64,000 bases of DNA from Coptis chinensis (Eukaryota; Streptophyta; Magnoliopsida; Ranunculales; Ranunculaceae): positions 3,992,501 to 4,056,500 of the forward strand of contig CM027377.1 in NCBI GenBank assembly GCA_015680905.1, read 5' to 3'. Positions 24,986-36,224 of this stretch are shown in pieces. Position 1 is the stretch's first letter. Every line of letters starts with the position of its first letter. A program made the position numbers and the translations under genes. The notes under the pieces are model-generated. The model was not told the origin of the DNA. It did no database searches and worked only from the letters and a program-made list of their open reading frames with translations.

Positions 24986-27900
24986 TAGAAGTATCTGTGA
25001 GGTTCTTCTATAATAGCAGGGGCCAACTCTGGAATATTTAGTTGATCTACAACCGCATCCTGCCTAATGACAGGTGTGATCAACTCATCTCTGTGGATAT
25101 CCATTAAAGGAATATCAACATGCTCTTCTTCAAAAGCAATATTCCGTTGTTGTGTGCTCCCACTATCCTCAACATCCTCAATAAATTTGGCATTATCCGT
25201 CTCAATTAGGGTATTGGAAGAGGGGCAATAAAACTTGAAACCCCTTGACCTTTCCGAATAACCAATAAAGTAGCAACTAACTGTTCTTGAGTCCAGTTTT
25301 CTTTCATTAGGCCTATATGGCCTAGCCTCAGCTGGACAACCCCAAATATGTAAATGCCTTATACTGGGTTTCTTTCCAGTCCATAATTCATATGGGGTTT
25401 TAGTTACTGCTTTACTAGGTACTCGGTTAAGGATATATACTGCAGTCTTTAAGGCTTCACCCCAAAGAGACTCTGGTAAGGTAGAATGACAAATCATACT
25501 CCTAACCATGTCCTTTAGAGTCCGATTTCGTCTCTCAGATACACCATTTTGACGTGGAGTCCTTGGCATGGTGTATTGAGGAACGATGCCACATTCCTCC
25601 AAGTATCTTGCAAATGGTCCTGGATGTTGGCCTTTTCCATCATACCTACCATAGTATTCACCACCACGGTCGGATCCGATAGCTTTAATTTTCTTAGAAT
25701 GTTGATTTTCAACTTCAGCTTTTTATAGGCCTTAAATACATCCAAAGGATCATGATTTTTCATGAATTAAGTATAGATACCCATAACGCGAATAGTCATC
25801 TCAGAACGTGATAAAATACCGTTGACCATTCCAAGAAGTCAGAGGAAATGGACCACAAATATCGGTATATATCAAGTCTAAGACACTTGAACTCCTACGG
25901 CACCAAACTTCCTTATATTTGTTTGTTTACCCTTTATACATTCAATACAAACTTTAAAGTCTGAAAAATCAAGGGCACCAAGAACTCCATTTGACACAAG
26001 CCTTTCAATTCTTTGTTTAGAGATATGACCCAAACGCTTGTGCCACAATGTAGAGGAGTTCTCATTAATTAATCTACGCTTAGTACCATAGTTATTAACA
26101 TGCAAAGTTTCATTTAACCTTAAGTGAGAGGCATCCAAGTCTAACTTGTATAGATTATCAATCAAAGAGCTCAGACCGATAAGATTTGAATTTTGAAAGA
26201 GACTAAATATTCCTTTTCCAACCTAACAAGTATAACCGATTTGTCCAAACAGAAATAGAAATTAAATTCGCCTCCTAAAAGACGGTACATAAACAGTCTC
26301 ATCTAAATCCAAATAAAAACCAGACTCTAATTTTAATCTAAAGACTCCAATGGCCTCAACACATGCCTTATTGCCATCACCCATGTAAATGAACCTTTCG
26401 GTATCACTTGGCTTGCGGCTCCTTAGACAACCCTGCATGGAAACACTAATGTGAATAGTTGCTCCCGTATCTATCCACCAAGAATTAGAAGGTACTTCGG
26501 CAAGATTTAATTCAGAACAAACAAAACTAAATTCATTACCTGCTTGCTTTGCTTTCCACTTTATATACTTTGGACATTCTTTCTTAATGTGACCTGCAGG
26601 TTTCTTACAAAAGTAACAGAAAGTAGCCTGAACCTGCTTATCTTTCGCATTCACCTGTGGTGTCACATTATCTGCAGTTCCTTTACCCTTATTATTCCAT
26701 TTTCTTTTCTTAGTGCCTGAATTGCCAATAGAGGAAGTGGCCAAGTGAGCACTTTCTCGCCTTCTCTTGTTTTGACCTTTCCTCTTCTTGCACACACCGA
26801 AAGCAATGAGCTCATTAAGAGTCCATTTCTCCCTTTGAGTATTATAATTGATCTTAAAGGGACCAAATTGTGCAGGAAGAGAAATAAGAATGAGGTGCAC
26901 AAGGAGATCATCAGAGAACTCCAACTTTAGTGCCCTCATTTTGGCAACAAGATTAGATATTTCCATAATGTACTCTCTAACATTTCCTTTGCCAAGATAA
27001 TACGCATGGTGACAAGTTTGCTAAGAAGCGCATTTGCCTCCACCTTTTCCGATGCAACAAATCGGGTCAAACTTGGCTTAGGAATTTCTTGGCATTTTCT
27101 TCCTTAGGCATTGCACCACCTAAAAGTTTCCAATAGAGTGCTTCATTATACTAAGACTAAGGCGATTGGAGCTCCCCACTTTTCAATAGGTAGCCTTTTC
27201 CTCCTCTCCACTATCACCCTTAAGGTTAGCGGTGCTCATCAACACGTAATGCATAATCCAAATCCATACATCCAAGAACGATTAGAACATGCTCTTTCCA
27301 TTTTGTAAAGTTGGAACCAGTAAGAACTGGAATACTAGTTAAATTGGCAAATATAGAAGATGTATTCACTGAACATGATACAAAAGATAACTCACATTAA
27401 TACATATGTCATTTTCTTTAATGCATAGACAATAATAAAAATCTGTAATTATTATCATTCATTCATTAGTCTAAATGAAAAATTAATAATCAAATAGACA
27501 AATGACAAGAAAGAAAAACATTTATAAAACTTTAGTAGTGGGCCTTAATAAGAAACCTAACACACCGTTATAATTCAAGTCTTTGGACAAGCATTTAACG
27601 TGTAAGTGGTTTTCTCTAAACACATAAGGCTAATCGACATATGTAAAACAAAGTTAGGCTTGGCCAAACAATAAGTCTTCCTTAGGGCCGACTATTGAAT
27701 GCATAAGTAACTCCTAAAATTATTTTACATATATTAATTACCTTATACCGCCACTAATCCGCCAAAATAATAAACTTCCTTTGGGCGATTATTATTTGCA
27801 TGGATTAAGACGCAACCATATACAATCTAATAAACTTTACCATTAAACCCAAATAAATTTTCCATGAAAGAGGCCACTTAGGCAACATATCACGTGAACT

Positions 27901-29420
27901 TACCCAAATTTCATGGTTTAGATTGCTAATTTTCAAATGTTTGGAACATGCTATTATTCAATTCTATTAATTAACATGATAATAGTAGAAAAGAAAATTC
28001 CAATAGCAAACTTAAGAAATCCAAACATGATCAAACTGAAATTTAAGTCTGTCTACTTTATTGGGCTCAAAAAACTCTTCGATTTGACTATTCAACCTTC
28101 CAAAACGGACTTAAATTGAGTTATATACAACTGAAATAAGGTAATTGGGCTCAAAAATACCAAATAGGCCCAAAACCGGGTCAAACTAGGTCCATTCAGC
28201 ATGAAGTAGGACCCGGTCAAGACAAGTCAAACTTTGTTTCAGAAAGTCGAGACTTGGCATACATACATGGGTCAGACCCAAGCCTAATATAGTTTATGGG
28301 TCGAGATGGACTTTGGGCTATGGGGCAGACTTTAATAAAACACAATCTCTCTTTTAGTGGGCTTTAATATAAAACAAAAGAAAAGGCCCAAAAAAAATTT
28401 TGTGTTTAGGATCGGTTTTAAAACTCAAAATTTTGGATCGGTTTTAAAACTCAAAAAATTTGGATCGACGAGTTGACTCAAAAGACAACTCATCGTCCCC
28501 TTCCTCGAGTCTGAAGCAACAGTGGAAAACAAATCCTTGATGCTTCGGCAACCTTACTGCCACCCCTGAACGGCACAACCAGATGATGCAAACACAAATC
28601 CAACCGTACAGATGTAATCTAGAGTGTAGTACGACCCTACCCACCAAATTTCAGCACAATCCAAAGATAGATTACAAAGATCCATGGATTTAAAGTCGAG
28701 AAAAAACGAGTTTTTAACGGATTAGCGGCAACGAATCAAAGGTATATTAATCGAAATCCGTCATCCACCTTATGAACATGATTCTTGGATAACGAAGTTG
28801 CGACCCTATGAAAACCTTTTACCGGAACAGATTCGGTGATCCGATAAAAAACGAAAAAAAAATATATATTTCGCAAACTTAACCGCATAACTAAAAAAAA
28901 ATCGATTTTTACTCAATGTTACACAAGAAATTAAATTAAACTGTATGTTTTCTTCATGAGTAACATCTAGGCGACCGATACCAATTGTGAGGATTTCTCC
29001 AATACCCGGTCACATGTCAATCAATAAAGAAAACCAAATAATAATAGACATACCCGCCCATAGCGTTGATCAAGGAAGTCCTATAAGCGGCGGCGAACGT
29101 TGTTGTCTTCCACTCCAAAACCCTTCTTTGTTGTGTTCTCTCACACAAATGGAAAAACTTATGAGAATCGGAATAGGGTTTGGGGTGGGGACCTCAACTT
29201 ATATATTATGGGTGTATTTCATTATATTTCATCATGATAATAAATACGCTTTAAGCCCAAAAAGTATATGCACATATCGTTAAGCCCATACTCACTTTAT
29301 ACACGTGTCATGACTTGACACGTGTGGTTTGAGACATGTAAATGACTCAGTCATGTTACTTTAAGATCACAGTTTAGTGAGTCTTCTCAATGTCACTCGG
29401 ACGTAGTTCGACAATTAACA
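24986..29420 (-). mobile_element. Second Ty1/copia element, 5' part only (fossil)
   Basis: On the minus strand: a probable LTR at about 28986-29420 (TGTG at its inner edge; TATA-like run near 29200), a primer-binding-site-like CCGATACCA (28975-28983, complement of TGGTATCGG), a long leader, gag with knuckle CYFCKKPAGHIKKEC (about 26600), protease with DTGAT (about 26460), integrase zinc region (about 26040) and core ([13 protein letters not shown] near 25550). Reverse transcriptase, RNase H and the 3' LTR are absent: the element stops where the receptor ectodomain begins. Broken in several places. The outer LTR edge is uncertain because no second LTR is present. Confidence 0.8.
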
Positions 29421-29917
29421 ATTGTGTAATGTGTATGATCTATGTAGGTACACCTTAAAGAGAAAAGTTCTAACAGTATCATCACTACAAAACACAACCA
29501 ACGTGACCGTTTGAAAGAAGCCTGACCAGAAAATGTTAGATGTGAAAGAACCTCCGTGAACGAAACCATGGCTAAACTTTAAAACGTGTTGTGATGAGCA
29601 GAAGGTAAGCACGCATTGAAAGTGACTCGGGAGACTTATTATTGTTTTTTTAAAATTTAACATGCGGTTCGTATCTTAGTGACTCAGGAGTCGGGAGACT
29701 TTGTACCGTGGTTGTTCCGCTGATGTGACTTGCAGGACTTTCGAGTTTGGAGTTTGGAATAACCTGGCAAGACCTCTATGTGCATTATCCGATGTTATTT
29801 TATTCAATTCTTTTTTTCTTTTTTTTTTAGTAGATTTTGGGGTTATCATTAAAAGTTTTAAAACATAGGGATTGAGAGCATCTCTACGTGGTAGTATATT
29901 CTGTGTTTTTCTTCAAA
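29421..29917. other. Intergenic, nothing recognised
   Basis: Short stretch between the copia LTR and the Helitron-type terminus. Open frames here are short and unlike any family I know. Confidence 0.4.
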
Positions 29918-30480
29918 CTAGCCATTTGGCCCGGCCTATGGCCGGACTTGCTACATAGATAGCTAATGACTCAAAAACTTAAAGTCCACTTGAATAAATA
30001 ATATATGTATATTGATAGCTAATAATTCACTACATACTTTGTTTGAAGGGTTTATGTTTTTATATTTTTTTTTAAGAGATTGCAATCAAAATACTATACA
30101 CACACAATACCTGTATAGATGAAAAAATTCCGATTAAAGAATAAAATATCTCGTCCTCACTTGGCATGCAAAGAAACACCAACAAAGAGAATAATGGATT
30201 ACATGCATGAGTAAATAAACCTATATTAATGGTACGTCGTTGGCATATATTCAAGGGTTAACTAAGAATAGGGAGGCATGTTGTCTTGGATTGCAGGAGC
30301 AAGAGCATATCATCACTTTCCGGTAGAACTCTTTCAAAGTTTTAAAATCAAATAACACATCAACAACTATAGGCAATACCACCATCTTGGCAATCACTTT
30401 CTTTATGACCAATTTTCTTAAGACCAACGTTGCATGCCTACATATGGTTTACATTGCCAAAAACTTCAAGCTACTTGACT

Positions 30481-30606
30481 ACTTCGACTAAATCATGGAA
30501 CCATGAAATGTAATTAAAATGATCTACTATGAAGTTGATTAACACTTCGACTAAATCATGGAACCATGAAATGTAATTAAAATGATCTACTATGAAGTTG
30601 ATTGAT
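30481..30606 (+). repeat. 63-bp tandem duplication
   Basis: The 60 bases 30481-30540 recur exactly at 30544-30603. Exact identity points to a recent duplication or an assembly artefact. Non-coding. Confidence 0.9.
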
Positions 30607-30989
30607 GTTAATTTAATTTGTAATCAAATTTACATGTGCAACGATTTGGAATATAGATTAGCCAAGAGTGATGAAATCAATGCAAACTTGATTACAATCG
30701 ACGAATCAATGCAACTTATTGCAACCTTGGGCAGACCCATAAATGATACTCTGTGAAATGTCATATATTCTTCCTCTTAATTACAGTCTTACATCAGTTT
30801 ACTCTGTAGGCAGTAAACTACAACCAAGATATGGGACATATAATACGAATCAATCATAGTTGTGAACACCCAACCTTCCTAGATGACTCCAAGAAGAAAG
30901 TAAACATAACATATAAAGTATAAAGTGCTTTGTATGGGCTGCTTCTACAAAAGATTAAGAAAAAAACTTTGGTACAAATATTAACACAT

Positions 30990-31264
30990 TTGTATGTGGA
31001 TATGTCTTTTTCATATAGTCAGCAACATCAACTTCAACGAAGCATTTGCATACATTTAGTAACATTAAATTCAACAAAGCATTTGTATCCAATGGCACGT
31101 TCAAGATTGAAAGAAACCATAACACCAAAGTTGTCAGGCATGTAAAAGTCTCCTCCACCAATGCCGCAACCACCATCAAGAACTTTCTGGCCAGTTTTAA
31201 GATCTAACTTTGCAATGAACTCTTTCGTTGTCTTTGCCCAATATATGAAGGTCCACTTACACAT
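30990..31264 (-). pseudogene. Phosphoethanolamine N-methyltransferase fragment
   Basis: The minus strand encodes [20 protein letters not shown], then [12 protein letters not shown] (SAM-binding motif I), [13 protein letters not shown] and, in a neighbouring frame, VDVADYMKKTYP. This matches the second methyltransferase domain of plant PEAMT/NMT1, which makes phosphocholine from phosphoethanolamine in the cytosol. Compared with the remembered family sequence, about ten residues (around VGIDLS) are missing, and a short stretch around KCFVE is duplicated, adding a stop. The rest of the roughly 490-residue enzyme is absent. It lies inside the putative Helitron, so capture is the simplest explanation. 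Confidence 0.8.
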
Positions 31265-31329
31265 TTATCATGAAACAAAAGGCAAAAAATATAAAATAAA
31301 CTCTGAAAGAAAAGAAAGTTCAAAGAAAC

Positions 31330-31990
31330 AGTGCATGCTCAGAAATAGCAGCCAAGATGTCAAGACATTTCTCCTTGATTGGGCTTCTGCAAGTGCTCTG
31401 TTTCGAGGATTGAAATCCCAAGGCATTGTCTTTAAGTGGAGCTCCAATATGTTGAAACAATCATAACTGGGACTTTATTGTTTACCTTACTACCTTGCTA
31501 AGGAACATGACACATAGTGGGCTAAGAGGTATGAGCCGGATTTATTATGCTGCTGATTCTTTTAACCTCTTCTTCCTCTTCCTTTTCCTTTTCCTTTTCC
31601 TCACCCCCCTGCAAAGGTAAAAAGTTTTTCAATTATAAATAAGAAATCACTTTACTCAAATAATTCAACTGCATGAAGATACTTACATGACCCTTTTCTG
31701 GATTAACATTATTATCTATAAGCTGCCTGCAATCTTCTTCATCCTGTTGTCGTTACCTGAGAACTACAAGCTGGCTGGAACCTAAAGCCTATGATAAACT
31801 CCTTGTGCACCCGGCCAGGTCTTCAATGGAACCTAACTAATATGAGGCTAGATTCTCATGCAGGCGCCCCTCAAGCATATAATCAAGGCAGATAAAATAC
31901 CGTGTTGGCTGTTGGGGTATGCAACCCATGCCCCATGACCTCCTCTTATGGGAGAAATGCTCACCAACCACTCAGGAACACCGGCTGGAT
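31330..31990 (-). pseudogene. Unidentified coding-like fragments
   Basis: On the minus strand, about 31990-31860 reads VPEWLVSISPIRGGHGAWVA before the frame decays, and 31610-31690 contains a possible intron (gtaagtatc...ctttgcag) followed by a Glu/Lys-rich run. At about 31450-31330 a second piece reads DILAAISEHAL in one frame. I do not recognise either protein. The local coding character and the neighbouring methyltransferase piece suggest captured exons. Confidence 0.35.
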
Positions 31991-32159
31991 GCAAAAGAAA
32001 TAACCTAATCAATCTTTAGATAAAAAAAAAATGCTAAACTCAAGTCACTACTCCAAGATACTCATGTTAGTTACAATACTGCACCATGATCTAGAGATTA
32101 CCAATGAAAAGGTGAAAATGTAGACCTGAAACTTGTGTATTTATAATAGTCCAGTGCAT

Positions 32160-32502
32160 GATAATGTTATATCAAATTATTCTAAAAAATATTAGCAACT
32201 ATACAGCTCTATGAGATATTAAAATTATATTAATCACTCATTCAAATTTCTTGCACCACTTTCTATAAAAACGAAGTACCAAACCTTGATAAAACTCATC
32301 GACTTCTTTTTGTTGTTAGGTTTAATAATAGAAGTTTGATTGAAATTTTGTGAAAATGCTCAATGTGCCAAATATAATATTGAAGTTACTTGAATAACAA
32401 GACATTCGTAATCATAATAAAAGAATTATGATAAACACTACTTAAAATGCAAAACTATATTTGTCGAGACATTATATTCCCCCTACATATAATACAAATA
32501 TG
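32160..32502 (-). mobile_element. Conserved tail of the minisatellite element, copy 2a
   Basis: Reverse-complement match to 15061-15400, sharing the phrases around GAAGTTTGATTGAAATTTTG and ATGCAAAACTATATTT. The outermost CACCCGTTTGTAG end is not present in this copy. Confidence 0.6.
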
Positions 32503-33532
32503 TTTCAAGATTATTAGTTCAATGCATTTGCATCAAGTTTCTGATTTTCCATTAATTATTTTTTGAAGTTAGTTCAATGTAGTTTCATCCATTTTTCAAT
32601 TTCCCGTTAATTATTATTTGAGGTTAGTTCAGTGGAATTGCATCAACTTTATGATTTCCCGTTAGTTAATCTCTGATTTTAGTTTAATGCATTTGCATCT
32701 AATTTCTGATTTTTCATTAATTATTCTTTAAGGTTAGTTCAATGCAGTTACATCAAATTTTCGATTTTATGTTAATTGTTCTTTGAGGTTAGTTCAATGC
32801 ATTTACATCAAGTTTCCAATTTCCCGTTAATTATTTTTTGATATTAGTTCAATGCAATTACATCAAATTTATAATTTTTCGTTAATTGTTCATTTAGGTT
32901 AGTTCAGCGCAGTTTCATCCATTTTTCGATGTTTCATTAATTAGTCTTTGAGATTAGTTTATTGCATTTGCATCCAGTTTCCGATTTTCCGTTAATAACT
33001 CTTTAAGGTTAGTTCAATACATATGCATCTAGTTTCTGATTATTTATGCTTTGAGGTTAGTTCGATGCAATTACATATGGTTTCTAATTTCCCGTTAACT
33101 ATTCTTTGAGGTTATTTCTATGCATTTGCATTTAATTTCCAATTTTTCACAAATTATTCTCTGACGTTAGTTCAATGCAGTTGCATTTGGTTTTTTATTT
33201 TATGTTAATTATTTTATGAGGTTAGTTCAATGCATTTGCATCTAGTTTTCGATTTTCCGTTAATTATTATTTGAGGTTTGTTTGATGCATTTACATACCG
33301 TTTTCGATTTCTCGTTAAATATTTTTCAAGGATTTGCATCAAATTTCTAATTTCCTATTAGTTATTCTCTGATGTTAGTTTGTTTAATGCAGTTGCATCC
33401 AGTTTCCGATTTCAAGTTAATTACTTTTTGAGCTTAGTTTATTGCATTTGCATAAAGTTTCTGATTTCCCATTCATTACGTTTTGAGCTCAGTTATGTAT
33501 TTGAATCTAGTTTCTGATTTCTTTTTAATTAT
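32503..33532 (-). repeat. 55-bp minisatellite array, copy 2a, about 19 units
   Basis: The same unit as 12587-15060 on the opposite strand (GTTAGTTCAATGCATTTGCA followed by CAGTTTCCGATTTCCCGTTA). Units are degenerate. A lone partial unit lies at about 33637-33673 beyond its end. Confidence 0.92.
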
Positions 33533-33716
33533 CCAATGTGGTGTGTAATACCAACTTCTACCGATCCATCTGTAGTGTTTTTGCAAATATGACATAAAAA
33601 TAAATTATGTTTGATTTACTATATGGGATTATTGAAGATTATCCAGTTCCCGATTTTTCGTTAATTATTCTTTAAATTATGCATGACTCACTATATGTAA
33701 AATCTTCAAAGATTAT

Positions 33717-34080
33717 CTACGAACGGGTGTTGTTATATTAATTATTCTGAAAAATATTTACAACTATGCAGAACTATTATATATTAATATTATATTGATC
33801 ACTCATCTAAATTTCTTATAACGTGAAAATCTCACTCTAGCTCTATTAAAAAAATAATAATAACTCACATTTGATAAACCCCTTCAACTTCATTTTGATA
33901 TTTAATAATAGAAGTTTGATTGAAATTTTGTGAGATTGCCTAATAAGGCGAAGTTCATATTGAAGTTACTTGAATAGCAAAGGAGTTCCCAACCATACGG
34001 AAAGAGATAAGATAAACATCATTTTAAATGCAAAACTATATTTATCGAGACATTCCCACAACATATAATCCAACTATATT
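33717..34080 (-). mobile_element. Conserved tail of the minisatellite element, copy 2b
   Basis: Reverse complement of the copy 1 tail along its whole length, again ending at CACCCGTTCGTAG. This end is shared with copy 1 at the same point, which suggests a natural element boundary or a breakpoint inside the hairpin. Confidence 0.65.
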
Positions 34081-34904
34081 TTGAGGTTAGTTCAATGCAG
34101 TTGCATTTTTCGATTCCCGTTGTTTATTTTTTGAGGTTAGTTCAATGCAGTTGCATTCAGTTTCTGATTTCTCGTTAATTATTCTTTGCAGTTAGTTCAA
34201 TATATTTGCATCCAATTCAATTTCCAATTTCCTGTTAATTGTTCTTTGAGGTCAGTTCAATATAGTTGAATCCAGTTTCAGATTTTTTATTTATTATTTG
34301 ATAAGGTTGCATTTGCATCTAGGTTCCGATTTTCTGTTAATTATTGTTTGAGGTTAGTTCAATGAATTTGCATATAGTTTCCGATTTTCCGTTAATTATT
34401 TCTTGATGTTAGTTCAATGCATTTGTATCCAGTTTATTTTTTGAGATTAGTTCAGTGCAGTTGCACCCGCTTTCCGATTTTCCGTTAATTATTCTTTAAG
34501 ATTAGTTCCACGCATTTGCATCATGTTTCCAATTTATAATTAATTTTTCTTTGAGGTTAGTTTAATGTAATTGCATTCAGTTTCTGATTTTATGTTAATT
34601 TAATTTTGAGGGTTAGTTCAATGCATTTGCATACAGTTTCCGATTTCCCGACAATTATTTTTTTATATTAGTTTGATGTATTTGCATCCAAGTTTTGATT
34701 TCCCGTTAATTATTCTTTGAGGTTAGTTTAATACAATTGTATTCATATTCCATTTTCTATTAATTACTTATTAAGATTAGTTTAATGCTTGCATTTGAAT
34801 ACAGTTCTCGATTTTCCGTTAAATATTATTTGAGGTTAGTACGATGCATTTGCATCCAATTTTCGGTTCCCTGTTAATTTTTCGTTGACGTTAGTTTCAT
34901 GCAG
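34081..34904 (-). repeat. 55-bp minisatellite array, copy 2b, about 15 units
   Basis: Third array of the same 55-bp unit, same orientation as 32503-33532 and opposite to 12587-15060. Ends at about 34904 with no obvious element head beyond. Confidence 0.92.
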
Positions 34905-36025
34905 TATTATATATATTTTAAAATATTTGTCATTATTGGCTTGCCATTATTTTATTTTATTTTATTCATTTTCTATTATATATTTTGTATAATTTAATTT
35001 TCCATATGTAATTTGTTTTGGTTTGGTATATAATTTATTTAAGCCCAACATCCACTTTAACTGAATCTCGTTATTCCGCCGAATATGTGTGTGTGTGTGT
35101 GTTTTTATAAAATTTGAAATTACATTATAGTGTTTGAAAAATTATAAATTCATAAATTTAATTTGAATATGTCGTAATTATTGTGGTCGGAATTGTGAAT
35201 TTTGGAATCCTTAAGTATTAATAAATATCTAAATCCCACAGTGGATGATGACACATCAAATCGAAAGGGTTTTATTAGGAGAATCGTTTTCGGTGGAAAC
35301 TATTATTTTTAGTAATTTAGTTTTTTGTCTCATATTTTTTCGTAATTAGGAAATTAGCTATATTGTTTAGGAAAAATTGTAGACTCTGTAAAACTCTTAT
35401 GTGATTATTTTTTTCGTAATTAGCTATAATGTTTTTTCCTAAAAATTAGAGACTTTGTGAAATTCTAGATGGGATTGTTTCATTATTTATACCTTACTTT
35501 TTTCGTAATTAGTAATTAAGTTTAGAAAAAACTGGAGTCTCTACGAGTGCTCCAAAAAATAGATTGGTGAGGGTATAACTATAATATATATCTAAGGATA
35601 AAGATATGAACTGACTTGAATGAGTGAGGAGAATAAAGAGTTTCGGTGGGAGAAAGAGGTTTTGTGGTTTCTTTTGGGTCAGAAACGCTTCCTCAATTGA
35701 AGAGGTAGAGCTATGTAATAAGAATCATAATTATGGAAGTATATTGACTCATCCTGGTGAGGTTTAAGAGAATTTGGTAATAGGAATCGACCATAAATAG
35801 TTTAATATATTTAGAGAAGAGAGTATAAGAGTTTTACTCGTAAAATGAAGATGTTGAGTTTAGCTTTCCTGCTTTAGTTTGAGACTACTAACTTTTGTCT
35901 AGGCTAGTAAGATTTCTCTTAAATGTCTGTAATTAGATTGTGAGTGTTGTGAAAATATTGGAGACTATATTAAGCTACGAAAAATAGAGCCAAGAGGATA
36001 TAATTATAATATATATCTAAAGAAG
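34905..36025. repeat. RACK1 upstream region with TG microsatellite and degenerate repeats
   Basis: A (TG)n tract occupies 35086-35102. From about 35325 a phrase beginning TTTTTCGTAATTAG recurs at roughly 80-90 bp spacing (about 35329, 35408, 35498). A 65-bp related block ending in TATAATATATATCTAA occurs twice, at about 35535-35597 and 35960-36022. No coding sequence. The repeats may be part of a transposon end or a locally duplicated upstream region. Confidence 0.5.
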
Positions 36026-36076
36026 ACAGGCAACGTGAGCAAACCTATTTTACGATTGAAGACCACAAACAAAATA

Positions 36077-36206
36077 AAGCCCAACAAAACGACCATGAGG
36101 CCCGTACGTACATCGGAACGAAATTACAACAACACCCTGAGGCATATATATATATATTCTTCTTCTGTTTCACATCTGCCGCTACTACTGAAACGTCAAA
36201 CCCTAA
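36077..36206 (+). promoter_or_regulatory. RACK1 promoter boxes: site II-like elements and telo box
   Basis: AAGCCCAAC (36077-36085) and GAGGCCCG (near 36097) resemble site II elements (TGGGCY), and AAACCCTAA (36198-36206) is a telo box 19 bp before the ATG. This pair is the established signature of plant ribosomal-protein and translation genes, fitting RACK1 as a 40S subunit component. Confidence 0.6.
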
Positions 36207-36224
36207 TAATAAGTAAAAAAAAAA

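Larger units (their letters stand above)
29918..32150 (-). mobile_element. Helitron-type element with gene fragments (right boundary uncertain)
   Basis: On the minus strand the sequence ends with a perfect 15-nt hairpin, CCGGCC-ATA-GGCCGG (29931-29945), nine bases, then CTAG (29921-29918) followed by T. This is the Helitron 3' signature. Going into the element there are about 1 kb of AT-rich DNA, a 63-bp tandem duplication, a phosphoethanolamine methyltransferase fragment and other exon-like pieces. Helitrons are known to capture host gene fragments. The 5' end was not found and 32150 is only where the minisatellite copy begins. Confidence 0.5.

Noticed and set aside
28444-28647. 67-codon minus-strand frame as a host gene
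   Set aside because: Lies in the leader of the second copia element and matches no family.
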